A program made the translations under genes and the position numbers. Shown one piece after another: positions 1-6,135 of a DNA stretch of 7,783 nt. Source of the stretch: Gammaproteobacteria bacterium (GTDB lineage: Bacteria > Pseudomonadota > Gammaproteobacteria > Cardiobacteriales > Wohlfahrtiimonadaceae); NCBI GenBank assembly GCA_003864535.1, contig BHEQ01000089.1:1-7783 (forward strand), written 5' to 3'. A model generated the notes under the pieces. It was given only the letters and a program-made list of their open reading frames with translations. It made no database searches and was not told the DNA's origin. Positions within the stretch are counted from its first letter, which is position 1, and the number at the start of each line of letters is the position of its first letter.

Positions 1-281
1 CGGTAAAAGTACCTATTTTAGCTAATATAACTGAGTTTGGGCACACACCTTTATTTACTGTTGAGGAGCTTGCAAGTTCTGGGGTTGATATAGTTTTATA
101 TTGCTGTGGGGCGTATCGCGCTATGAATAAAGCTGCTTTAGAGTTTTATGAAACGGTACGTAAGGATGGCACCCAAAAAAATATCCTTAACACAATGCAA
201 ACACGAGATCAACTTTATCAACATCTAAATTATTATGCTTATGAAGAAAAACTGAATGATTTATTTAAATCTAGAAAATAA
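1..281 (+). CDS. prpB: 2-methylisocitrate lyase, C-terminal part (5' end outside window)
   Basis: This is the last 92 codons of an enzyme that cleaves 2-methylisocitrate to pyruvate and succinate, the final step of the methylcitrate cycle for propionate use in the cytoplasm. The reading frame begins at base 3 and stops with TAA at 279-281. The visible part carries the family signature LANITEFG followed by TPLF, then YRAMNKAA, GTQKNILNTMQTR and the end motif NYYAYEEKLNDLF. These line up with the E. coli PrpB C-terminus. The N-terminal barrel and the catalytic Cys-containing KKCGH loop lie outside the window and cannot be checked. The segment usually read as YPLSAFRAMN is here YCCGAYRAMN (CCG encoded at 102-110), an unusual local substitution. 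The neighbour prpC follows in the same direction but only after 380 bp. Generic isocitrate lyase-family alternatives are unlikely, given the neighbours and C-terminal match. Confidence 0.93.
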   Translation, partial: VKVPILANITEFGHTPLFTVEELASSGVDIVLYCCGAYRAMNKAALEFYETVRKDGTQKNILNTMQTRDQLYQHLNYYAYEEKLNDLFKSRK

Positions 282-362
282 ATCCTAACAATACAATTAG
301 TTAAGCATTGATTTCATTTATTATACTAAAAGTTAAAAGTTGTTAAATAAATTAAATAAAGT

Positions 363-395
363 TTATCCACAAAGTTATCCACAGACTTATTCATA
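363..395 (+). promoter_or_regulatory. Array of three DnaA-box-like 9-mers at 12-bp steps
   Basis: TTATCCACA occurs at 363-371 and again at 375-383. Both match the strongest E. coli DnaA box (TTATNCACA) at every position. A third copy at 387-395, TTATTCATA, differs from the consensus at one base. All are on the same strand with start-to-start distances of exactly 12 bp. The flanks are A/T-rich. This looks like a DnaA-binding cluster that could act in origin function, DnaA titration or transcription control. Which of these applies is inference; no dnaA, dnaN, rpmH or gidA gene is in the window. Confidence 0.6.
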
Positions 396-449
396 TTATA
401 AGAAATATATTATTTTACATGATTTTATTTCATGCTAATATTTTTAATA

Positions 450-475
450 TTAACTACTTACTACAAAGTAGTTAA
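450..475. repeat. Perfect 10-bp inverted repeat with 6-nt loop
   Basis: TTAACTACTT (450-459) and AAGTAGTTAA (466-475) are exact reverse complements separated by ACTACA. No U-rich tail follows the stem on the plus strand; an A-run does. A standard intrinsic terminator for prpB is therefore not supported, though the hairpin may stabilise the prpB transcript end or form an operator. Confidence 0.55.
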
Positions 476-522
476 AAAGAATAACTGATACGCTCAACGC
501 CATTAAGTTAAGGATTTTAAAA

Positions 523-603
523 GCCCCTCCTCGCAAGGAAGCAACCCTTCGCTGGAGAGGAGCTCTAAAAGTCCCCCCTGCGAAGGTGGGATTTAGGGGG
601 AGA
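523..603. repeat. G/C-rich intergenic inverted-repeat element (copy 1)
   Basis: An abrupt C/G-rich island sits in A/T-rich DNA. CTCCTC (527-532) pairs with GAGGAG (557-562), and CCCCCT (574-579) pairs with AGGGGG (595-600). Internal CGAAGG/CCTTCG-type sequence occurs in both halves. The segment GGGATTTAGGG (588-598) recurs in the element between prpC and prpD. This fits a decayed member of a dispersed palindromic (REP- or MITE-like) family. No transposase or clear target duplication was seen. Confidence 0.55.
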
Positions 604-649
604 AAAAGCTCCGCAAAGTAATTACACATAATAATTCTATAAATAATCT

Positions 650-656
650 AAGGAGA
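650..656 (+). promoter_or_regulatory. Shine-Dalgarno site of prpC
   Basis: AAGGAGA ends 5 bases before the ATG at 662 (core AGGAG at 651-655, six bases of spacing). It is a near-ideal ribosome binding site. It decides for the start at 662 over the in-frame ATG at 677. Confidence 0.85.
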
Positions 657-661
657 CAACT

Positions 662-1822
662 ATGTTGGAGAAAAATATGTCCATTAAGGGTACCCAAAAA
701 GCTAAAAAATCAGTGGCTTTATCAGGAATTATTGCGGGTAATACTGCTTTATGCACTGTTGGTTTATCTGGCAATGATCTTGCTTATCGCGGTTTTGATA
801 TTTTAGATATTGCTGAGCGCTGCCAGTTTGAAGAGATTGCCTATTTGTTAATTTATGGACATCTTCCAAATAGCTCTGAGCTTAAAGCATATCTGAGCAA
901 ATTAGCTAAAATGCGTGGTTTGCCAAATATTGTAAAAAGATCACTTGAACTATTACCCGCGCATAGTCATCCTATGGATGTATTGCGTACTGGTGTATCT
1001 GTTTTAGCCTGTACTTTACCTGAAAAGACCTCGCAAAATATTAATGAGGCGCGTGATATTGCAGATCGCCTTCTTGCCTCAATGGGATCAATGCTCTGCT
1101 ATTGGTATCATTTTAGCTATAATGGCAAACGCATTGAGTGTGAAATAGATGCACCTGATATTGCATCACATTTTCTACATTTATTACATGGCAAAGCAGC
1201 TCCAGCAACATGGGTTAGCGGCATGAATATTTCCTTAAATTTATATGCTGAACATGAATTTAATGCTTCAACTTTCACCTCACGAGTAATCGCAAGTACT
1301 GGCTCGGATATTTATTCTGCTATTTGTGGTGGCATTGGGGCTTTACGCGGACCTAAACATGGTGGCGCAAATGAGGCTGCATTTGCGGTAATCGGGCGTT
1401 ATGCCTCTCCTGATGAAGCAGCAGGAGATATCATCATGCGCTTAGAGAAAAAAGAGGTCATCATTGGTTTTGGGCATCCTGTTTATACTATTTCAGATCC
1501 ACGTAGTAATATTATCAAACGTTTATCATTAAAATTATCTGAAGAGAATCAAGATCAAGCTCATTTTAATATCGCCGCAAAAATTGAAGAGATAATGTGG
1601 GACAATAAAAAAATGTTCCCAAATCTTGATTGGTTTAGCGCGGTCTCTTACCATAAAATGGGAATTCCTACAGATATGTTTACCCCATTATTTGCGATAG
1701 CACGTACTGCAGGCTGGAGTGCGCATATTATTGAGCAACGCTTAGATGGAAAAATTATCCGCCCGACCGCAAACTATATCGGCATTGATCCACAAGTGTT
1801 TATTGATATTGAAAAACGCTAA
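662..1822 (+). CDS. prpC: 2-methylcitrate synthase
   Basis: This 386-residue cytoplasmic enzyme condenses propionyl-CoA with oxaloacetate to 2-methylcitrate, the entry step of the methylcitrate cycle. It matches E. coli PrpC (389 residues) over its whole length. Matching segments include KKSVALSG near residue 15, [10 protein letters not shown] (25-34), [11 protein letters not shown] (103-113), [16 protein letters not shown] (195-210), GPKHGGANE (230-238), GFGHPVYT (269-276), [12 protein letters not shown] (319-330) and IIEQR...IIRP near the end. The citrate synthase-type catalytic residues are expected at His233, His272 and Asp323, and all are present. The start at 662 is favoured by a strong Shine-Dalgarno site. 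prpD follows after 134 bp on the same strand. The PrpC-specific match and the neighbours make it a methylcitrate rather than an ordinary citrate synthase. Confidence 0.97.
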   Translation: MLEKNMSIKGTQKAKKSVALSGIIAGNTALCTVGLSGNDLAYRGFDILDIAERCQFEEIAYLLIYGHLPNSSELKAYLSKLAKMRGLPNIVKRSLELLPAHSHPMDVLRTGVSVLACTLPEKTSQNINEARDIADRLLASMGSMLCYWYHFSYNGKRIECEIDAPDIASHFLHLLHGKAAPATWVSGMNISLNLYAEHEFNASTFTSRVIASTGSDIYSAICGGIGALRGPKHGGANEAAFAVIGRYASPDEAAGDIIMRLEKKEVIIGFGHPVYTISDPRSNIIKRLSLKLSEENQDQAHFNIAAKIEEIMWDNKKMFPNLDWFSAVSYHKMGIPTDMFTPLFAIARTAGWSAHIIEQRLDGKIIRPTANYIGIDPQVFIDIEKR

Positions 1823-1867
1823 ATTTAAGCACTTATATAAGCCTAACCCTACCATTACGTTAATTCT

Positions 1868-1906
1868 AACCCTCCCAGCCACCCTGCTAAGGGGATTTAG
1901 GGAGAT
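1868..1906. repeat. G/C-rich intergenic inverted-repeat element (copy 2, short)
   Basis: CTCCC (1872-1876) pairs with GGGAG (1900-1904), and CCCT (1882-1885) pairs with AGGG (1890-1893) around a 4-nt loop. The right arm contains GGGATTTAGGG (1892-1902), the same 11-mer as in the element upstream of prpC. It is probably a shorter, diverged relative of that repeat. It lies between prpC and prpD, where it could also weaken read-through or protect the upstream mRNA end. Confidence 0.5.
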
Positions 1907-1918
1907 GTAATTATTTTA

Positions 1919-1940
1919 TTATCTTTTAATTATCTTTTAA
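1919..1940 (+). repeat. Perfect 11-bp tandem repeat before prpD
   Basis: TTATCTTTTAA at 1919-1929 is repeated exactly at 1930-1940, ending a few bases before the prpD Shine-Dalgarno site. The period is close to one DNA helical turn. It could be a regulator-binding repeat or a simple slippage product; nothing else identifies it. Confidence 0.5.
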
Positions 1941-1945
1941 ATTAC

Positions 1946-1950
1946 TGGAG
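1946..1950 (+). promoter_or_regulatory. Shine-Dalgarno site of prpD
   Basis: TGGAG lies six bases before the ATG at 1957. It supports that start, which also gives the same N-terminal length as the E. coli protein. Confidence 0.75.
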
Positions 1951-1956
1951 TCATCT

Positions 1957-3408
1957 ATGTCTGCCCCTATCATGCGCTCTGCGCAGCGTCCTGCATTTGA
2001 TCAAGTTTTACAAAATATTAGTGATTATGTTATCAAAACTGATGTTACAAGCTCATATTTAGCAATGGAAACAGCGCGTTATTGTTTAATGGATACTCTA
2101 GCTTGTGGAATGATGGCTTTAGATCATCCTGAATGTACCAAATTGCTCGGCCCAATAGTGCCAGGAGCTACCATGCATAATGGTGCTCGCGTCCCAGGTA
2201 CTTCTTATGAATTAGATCCTGTTCAAGCGGCATTTAATATAGGCACGATGGTGCGCTGGCTTGATTTTAACGATACTTGGCTCGCCGCAGAATGGGGACA
2301 TCCCTCTGATAATCTAGGTGGTATTTTAGCGGTCGCAGATTATGTCTCAAGACGCAATATATCCCAAGGCAAAGCACCTTTAAAAATAAAAGATGTACTT
2401 GAAGCGATGATTAAAGCTCATGAAATTCAAGGTGTTACCGCTATTGAAAATAGCTTTAATCGGGTTGGCTTAGATCACGTTATGCTGGTGCGCATAGCGA
2501 CGACTCCTGTAGTTGCGAAAATGCTTGGGGCAAGTCCTGATGAGATTTTAAATGCGGTTTCACACAGCTGGATTGATGGCTCAAGCTTAAGAACTTATCG
2601 GCATGCGCCCAATACTGGCTCACGTAAATCATGGGCAGCAGGCGATGCTAGCAGCCGTGGCGTTAAATTAGCGTTAACGTGTTTAAAAGGTGAGATGGGT
2701 TATCCTTCAGCTTTAAGCGCATCAACGTGGGGTTTTTGCGATGTTTTATTTAAAGGTAATCCCTTGGTTTATAAGCAAGATTTTGCAAGTTATGTTATGG
2801 AAAATGTTTTATTTAAGATTAGCTTTCCTGCTGAATTTCATGCGCAAACAGCGGTAGAATGCGCGGTTATTTTACATCCAAAGCTCATCGGTAAATTTGA
2901 TCAAATCAAAAGTATCCAGATCGAGACTCAAGAAGCTGGTGTGCGTATTATCGATAAAACAGGACCTTTAGCTAATTACGCAGATAGAGATCACTGTATT
3001 CAATACATGGTCGCGATTGGCTTAATTAAAGGTGATTTGGATGCGAATGATTATAGTGATCAATCTGCAAGTAATCCTTTAATAGATAAGCTGCGCGATA
3101 AAATGAGCGTAACTGAGAACGCACAATTTAGCATAGATTACCTCAACCCTGATTTGCGCTATATCGGCAATAGCGTTCAAGTGTTTTTTGAAGATGGTAC
3201 AAGCACAGAAAAAGTCTCGATAAATGCACCTATTGGGCATCGTGAAAATCGCGAACGCGGTATTCCTGCTTTAAAACAAAAATTTGAAAAAGCAATTAGT
3301 GCTAAATTAAGCCCAAAAAACACTCAAAAAATCATCAATATTTGTAGTGATCAAGTGATCTTAGAAAATATGGATGTAAATGAGTTTATGGATTTATGGG
3401 TGGTTTAG
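1957..3408 (+). CDS. prpD: 2-methylcitrate dehydratase (MmgE/PrpD family)
   Basis: This cytoplasmic enzyme dehydrates 2-methylcitrate to 2-methyl-cis-aconitate, linking PrpC to the aconitase-type hydration that precedes PrpB. It is 483 residues long, the same length as E. coli PrpD, and collinear with it. Conserved blocks are LLGPIVPG (63-70), [11 protein letters not shown] (86-96), [20 protein letters not shown] (100-119), [12 protein letters not shown] (164-175), the [19 protein letters not shown] region (213-231), [20 protein letters not shown] (282-301) and [11 protein letters not shown] (344-354). No frameshift or missing block is seen. Presence of PrpD means this locus uses the cofactor-independent dehydratase rather than the AcnD/PrpF pair. 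No acnD or prpF follows. The next gene converges from the other strand, so prpD ends the cluster on this side. Confidence 0.97.
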   Translation: MSAPIMRSAQRPAFDQVLQNISDYVIKTDVTSSYLAMETARYCLMDTLACGMMALDHPECTKLLGPIVPGATMHNGARVPGTSYELDPVQAAFNIGTMVRWLDFNDTWLAAEWGHPSDNLGGILAVADYVSRRNISQGKAPLKIKDVLEAMIKAHEIQGVTAIENSFNRVGLDHVMLVRIATTPVVAKMLGASPDEILNAVSHSWIDGSSLRTYRHAPNTGSRKSWAAGDASSRGVKLALTCLKGEMGYPSALSASTWGFCDVLFKGNPLVYKQDFASYVMENVLFKISFPAEFHAQTAVECAVILHPKLIGKFDQIKSIQIETQEAGVRIIDKTGPLANYADRDHCIQYMVAIGLIKGDLDANDYSDQSASNPLIDKLRDKMSVTENAQFSIDYLNPDLRYIGNSVQVFFEDGTSTEKVSINAPIGHRENRERGIPALKQKFEKAISAKLSPKNTQKIINICSDQVILENMDVNEFMDLWVV

Positions 3409-3429
3409 GAGTTTAATTAAATAGTTAAC

Positions 3430-3470
3430 AGTAGGGGCGAAAGGGGCGAACACATAGGTTCTCCCCTACT
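3430..3470. repeat. Palindrome between convergent genes, possible bidirectional terminator or REP-like element
   Basis: AGTAGGGG (3430-3437) and CCCCTACT (3463-3470) form a perfect 8-bp stem. An internal alternative pairs GGGGCGAAC (3443-3451) with GTTCTCCCC (3458-3466), with one mismatch and a 6-nt loop. It lies between the prpD stop and the end of the small minus-strand gene, and the TAG stop of that gene (3466-3468) is inside the right arm. No long T-tract follows in either direction, so termination is plausible but not proven. It also resembles dispersed GTAGGGGCGAAC-type intergenic repeats. Confidence 0.6.
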
Positions 3471-3717
3471 CTTCATTGATAATATTTGGAGGTATATCGC
3501 CATACTTAACCAAAACAACTAACTTACCATAATCTCCTGTATCTTCATCATATTCTTGAGAAATTGCAATAACACCCGCACGTTTATCTGATATACGCTC
3601 AGCCCTATTTTCAGCTTCAGCTGCGGTTCCGCAAGAAATTGGCGTATCTGCAATCAGGCTTGATTTCTTACCTGAAATCTGGCGGCTAAATGTTTGCACT
3701 ACATATATAGTTTTCAT
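3466..3717 (-). CDS. Conserved small hypothetical protein, 83 residues
   Basis: The function is not recognised. The protein starts MKTIYVVQTFSR and has no signal peptide or membrane segment. It reads as a small soluble alpha/beta protein. A beta-like N-terminus is followed by a charged helix-like stretch with Ala and Arg (GTAAEAENRAERISDKRAG, about residues 30-48). A GVIAISQEYDEDTGDYG turn and a final beta strand (KLVVLVKYG) precede the IPP tail. It resembles from memory small proteobacterial proteins of the form MKT-x-VVQ-F...AG-V-A-S...D...TG-x-YG. A ribosome site AAGGGA (complement of 3724-3729) sits six bases before the ATG, which supports a real gene. It lies downstream of purN on the same strand after 165 A/T-rich bases, so it probably has its own promoter. 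Coding looks intact. Confidence 0.75.
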   Translation of the reverse strand: MKTIYVVQTFSRQISGKKSSLIADTPISCGTAAEAENRAERISDKRAGVIAISQEYDEDTGDYGKLVVLVKYGDIPPNIINEE

Positions 3718-3723
3718 AATAAG

Positions 3724-3729
3724 TCCCTT
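3724..3729 (-). promoter_or_regulatory. Shine-Dalgarno site of the 83-residue gene
   Basis: On the minus strand AAGGGA lies six bases before the ATG at 3717-3715. It fixes the start and is a main reason to believe the small gene is translated. Confidence 0.6.
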
Positions 3730-3768
3730 AACTTAGATGATTTAATCAGAATTTAATTTTAACTTATT

Positions 3769-3791
3769 AAATCATAACTTAACTATGATTT
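3769..3791. repeat. Perfect 8-bp inverted repeat upstream of the small gene
   Basis: AAATCATA (3769-3776) and TATGATTT (3784-3791) are exact reverse complements around a 7-base centre, about 50 bp upstream of the 83-residue gene. The shape suits a dimeric regulator's operator. It lies in an A/T-only spacer (3718-3882), where chance palindromes are common. The same spacer also has TATAAATAAT at 3841-3850 and 3861-3870. Confidence 0.35.
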
Positions 3792-3882
3792 TTTATATAT
3801 AAATAACTTTATCTTATTATTTAAGTCACTATTACAATTATATAAATAATATTATAATGATATAAATAATTAATCTAAATAA

Positions 3883-4548
3883 TCAATCTACATATTTAAG
3901 CTGTAATGGCATATTTAAAGCTTGATCATATAAGCATATAATATTATCAGAAAAACTTAAAACATCCCGCGCCCATAACCCAATAATATAGCAATATAAC
4001 TGATGCTCCGCAGGTAAGAGGCGTATTGTTAAAGACTTAGCATTATCATCTGGATAAATGCCAAGTTCAATTTGTGCAATAATCAGCCCTGAATCTAAAC
4101 TCTCTGTTACCACATGCACACTTGCACCAATCTTTGTATCGTGTGCATCTAAGGCGCGTTGCTGTGTATCTAAGCCTTTGTATTTAGGTAAGAGTGATGG
4201 ATGAATATTAATTATTTTATCTACAAAAATATTAATTAAATCTAGCGATAAAATGCGCATAAATCCAGCTAGGATAATTAAATCTAATTTTAGCGTTTGT
4301 AATGTTTCAAGCAATTGCTGATCAAACTCAGCTTTGGTTTTGCCCTTGCTTACAATAACTTGATTCGGTATATTATGTTCTTTGCAAAATATAAGCCCTG
4401 CCGCATCTTCTTTATTTGAGATAACTAAGCTAATTTCTACAGCTAATTGATAATGCTTAATATAATGATATAAAGCTTGTAAATTAGAGCCGCGCCCAGA
4501 AATAAGCACGGCTATTTTTTTCTTGGTAAGAATAGGAATAGATGACAT
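3883..4548 (-). CDS. purN: Phosphoribosylglycinamide formyltransferase (GAR transformylase)
   Basis: This cytoplasmic enzyme transfers the formyl group of 10-formyl-tetrahydrofolate to GAR, the third step of IMP synthesis. With the ATG at 4548 the protein has 221 residues (E. coli PurN 212) and begins MSSIPILTKKK. An upstream in-frame ATG at 4587 would add 13 residues and overlap purM by 29 bases. I prefer 4548 because it lies 10 bp after the purM stop, has an AAGG ribosome site, and leaves a normal lead-in to the nucleotide-binding motif ISGRGSNLQAL. The folate and catalytic core is intact: AGFMRIL, then NIHPSLLPKYKG, with expected catalytic residues Asn114, His116 and Asp152 (in LDSG). The usual GLHTHQRAL segment reads GLDTQQRAL. 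It is the last gene of the rsfS-rlmH-purM-purN run. Confidence 0.95.
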   Translation of the reverse strand: MSSIPILTKKKIAVLISGRGSNLQALYHYIKHYQLAVEISLVISNKEDAAGLIFCKEHNIPNQVIVSKGKTKAEFDQQLLETLQTLKLDLIILAGFMRILSLDLINIFVDKIINIHPSLLPKYKGLDTQQRALDAHDTKIGASVHVVTESLDSGLIIAQIELGIYPDDNAKSLTIRLLPAEHQLYCYIIGLWARDVLSFSDNIICLYDQALNMPLQLKYVD

Positions 4549-4556
4549 AAGCTGTG

Positions 4557-4561
4557 CCTTA
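4557..4561 (-). promoter_or_regulatory. purN ribosome site overlapping the purM stop codon
   Basis: On the minus strand the purM stop TAA is part of TAAGG. The AAGG (4560-4557) lies eight bases before the purN ATG at 4548. The overlap suggests that ribosomes finishing purM restart on purN (translational coupling), which would keep the two purine enzymes in fixed proportion. The coupling is inferred from position only. Confidence 0.5.
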
Positions 4562-5635
4562 GCGGTGATTATTAATATATTCCACATATGATTTTTCTTG
4601 GTCTGTAGCCTCTATTGTGCCAATATGCCAAGCTGTTTCACCGAGTTCTTGTAAGCTTAATAAAATGGCTGGCATATCCTCTTGTGCAACCGCCAAAATC
4701 AAACCAACTCCGCAATTAAATGTTTTAGTCATTTCTGCAAAGCTCACCTTTCCCACATCTTGCAGCCACTCAAAAATTTCAGGGAAAATCAATTGTTCGC
4801 AATTTATAACCGCTTTAGTCTGCTCAGGCAATACGCGCGGAATATTTTCTGTTAAACCACCACCCGTAATATGAGCAATAGCATGGACATCATGCTGCGC
4901 TAATAGTGCCAGAATAGATTTTACATAAATACGCGTTGGCGCAATTAGTTGATCTATTTTTTTAGCATCTGGAGCTTCACGCTCAATAATTTTACGAATC
5001 AAAGAATAGCCATTAGAATGAGGGCCACTTGAAGCTAGCGCGATAAGATTATCCCCTGCTTTTACTTTAGAGCCGTCAATTATTTTTGCTTTTTCAACAA
5101 TACCTACCGCAAAACCAGCTAAATCATATTCCTCGCCTTGATAAAATCCTGGCATTTCCGCAGTCTCTCCACCAGAGAGCGCACATCCAGCCAAAATACA
5201 ACCTGCTGCAATTCCAGAAATTACACTTTCAGCAATATCTAGCGACAATTTACCTGTCGCATAATAATCAAGAAAATACAATGGCTCAGCCCCAGTTACA
5301 ATAATATCATTAACACACATAGCGACTAAATCTATCCCTATCGTGTCATGTCGATTTAGATCTTGAGCTAGCTTTAATTTAGTCCCAACCCCATCCGTTC
5401 CTGAAACTAAAACAGGATGTTGGTAACGCTCAATAGGAATTTCAAATAATGCGCCAAAGCCACCAAGTCCCCCTAAAACCCCAGGACGGAGCGTTTTTTT
5501 TGCATACGGCTTAATCCGTTCAACTAAAGCATTACCTGCGGCAATATCCACGCCTGCGCTAGCATAACTTAATGAAGTATTTTCTATATCATTATTTTCG
5601 TTATTATTTGTATTATTGTTTTTTTTATCAGTCAT
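4559..5635 (-). CDS. purM: Phosphoribosylformylglycinamidine cyclo-ligase (AIR synthetase) with Asn-rich N-terminal insertion
   Basis: This ATP-dependent cytoplasmic enzyme closes the imidazole ring of FGAM to give AIR, the fifth step of IMP synthesis. It has 358 residues (E. coli 345) and is collinear with Pur[19 protein letters not shown] (21-38), [10 protein letters not shown] (55-64), [10 protein letters not shown] (78-87), [12 protein letters not shown] (99-110), [14 protein letters not shown] (155-168), [11 protein letters not shown] (202-212), [16 protein letters not shown] (255-270) and FNCGVG (306-311). The extra length is mainly an insertion of 15 residues, 5-19, very rich in Asn. 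It falls between MTDK and TSLSY, which are adjacent in the E. coli protein. It is encoded by an A/T microsatellite-like tract with an eight-base A run (5619-5626). The start matches E. coli MTDK, though its ribosome site is weak. It sits 20 bp after rlmH. No PurR-type operator was recognised. Confidence 0.97.
   Translation of the reverse strand: MTDKKNNNTNNNENNDIENTSLSYASAGVDIAAGNALVERIKPYAKKTLRPGVLGGLGGFGALFEIPIERYQHPVLVSGTDGVGTKLKLAQDLNRHDTIGIDLVAMCVNDIIVTGAEPLYFLDYYATGKLSLDIAESVISGIAAGCILAGCALSGGETAEMPGFYQGEEYDLAGFAVGIVEKAKIIDGSKVKAGDNLIALASSGPHSNGYSLIRKIIEREAPDAKKIDQLIAPTRIYVKSILALLAQHDVHAIAHITGGGLTENIPRVLPEQTKAVINCEQLIFPEIFEWLQDVGKVSFAEMTKTFNCGVGLILAVAQEDMPAILLSLQELGETAWHIGTIEATDQEKSYVEYINNHR
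5577..5626 (-). repeat. Low-complexity AAT-type tract inside purM
   Basis: Near the start of purM the coding strand is an A8 run followed by repeated AAT/AAC/ACA-type codons. These encode residues [15 protein letters not shown] (5-19) plus the following Thr. Such tracts expand and contract by slippage. A change in the A8 run would shift the frame at about codon 4-6 and abolish PurM from this start. No evidence of variation is available in one sequence. Confidence 0.6.
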
Positions 5636-5655
5636 AAAGATATCTCGCTGAGTTA

Positions 5656-6126
5656 TTAGGCGCGGTGATAGGGATGATTATGCAAAATACTCCAAGCTCG
5701 ATACAATTGTTCGGCAAGGATAATCCGCACTAAAGGATGAGGAAAGGTTAAATTAGAAAGGGAGATTAGCCCTGAGCATTTATCAATAATCTCAGGAGCA
5801 AAGCCTTCAGGACCACCGATTAAAATCGCGATATCTTGTCCTAAAAATAACCATTTTTTTAAAGAATCAGCTAAAAGTTCTGTTGAAAGTGGTTTGCCAA
5901 GAACATCTAAGCCTATGATATAGCTGTTTTTAGGAATAGCTTGGAGGAGGCGTTGTCCCTCTTCTTGTAAAATTCTCACGGTATCTGCATTTTTACCGCG
6001 AACACCTGCGGCAACTTCGATAAGTTCAAGCTTAACATCTTGTTTTAAACGGCTAACATAGTCTTTAAAGCCTGCATCAACCCAAGCAGGCATATGTGTG
6101 CCAACAGCAATAATATAGATCTTCAT
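5656..6126 (-). CDS. rlmH: 23S rRNA (pseudouridine-1915-N3)-methyltransferase
   Basis: This SPOUT-class methyltransferase uses S-adenosylmethionine to methylate pseudouridine 1915 in helix 69 of 23S rRNA on assembled ribosomes. It has 156 residues (E. coli RlmH 155) and all family blocks: [16 protein letters not shown] at the N-terminus, ELIEV...RGKNA (34-47), LDVLGKP (73-79), the SAM-binding knot motif LIGGPEG (102-108), [19 protein letters not shown] (126-144) and the terminal NHPYHR (150-155) needed for substrate binding. It starts 9 bp after the rsfS stop, and no Shine-Dalgarno sequence is visible there (the gap reads AATCCTC before ATG). Reinitiation after rsfS is therefore likely. Pairing with rsfS is the standard proteobacterial arrangement. 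The downstream partner here is purM, not the cell-wall gene mrdA seen in E. coli. Confidence 0.97.
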   Translation of the reverse strand: MKIYIIAVGTHMPAWVDAGFKDYVSRLKQDVKLELIEVAAGVRGKNADTVRILQEEGQRLLQAIPKNSYIIGLDVLGKPLSTELLADSLKKWLFLGQDIAILIGGPEGFAPEIIDKCSGLISLSNLTFPHPLVRIILAEQLYRAWSILHNHPYHRA

Positions 6127-6135
6127 GAGGATTAT

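Larger units (their letters stand above)
282..661. other. 380-bp prpB-prpC spacer with DnaA-box-like array and palindromes
   Basis: No open reading frame is supported here. Bases 282-480 are very A/T-rich. They contain three DnaA-box-like 9-mers (363-395) and a perfect 10-bp inverted repeat (450-475). Bases 521-603 switch abruptly to a G/C-rich inverted-repeat element. A strong Shine-Dalgarno site for prpC closes the region. I could not identify a convincing sigma-70 promoter by eye, although the gap is long enough for prpC and prpD to be expressed separately from prpB. Confidence 0.8.

Noticed and set aside
677..679. Alternative prpC start at the internal ATG
   Set aside because: The strong AGGAG site is correctly spaced for 662 and not for 677.
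3841..3870. TATAAATAAT repeated with a 20-bp period after purN
   Set aside because: It consists only of A and T in an A/T-only spacer, so coincidence is likely; it is recorded under the nearby inverted repeat.
4549..4587. Longer purN start at 4587
   Set aside because: It would overlap purM by 29 bases, adds residues not found in the family, and lacks a better ribosome site than the start at 4548.
4617..4874. 85-codon plus-strand open frame inside purM
   Set aside because: It lies wholly antisense to the well-conserved purM coding sequence, has no ribosome site and its translation resembles no protein family.
5086..5304. 72-codon plus-strand open frame inside purM
   Set aside because: It is antisense to conserved PurM motifs and has a low-complexity Gln/Leu/His composition typical of shadow frames.
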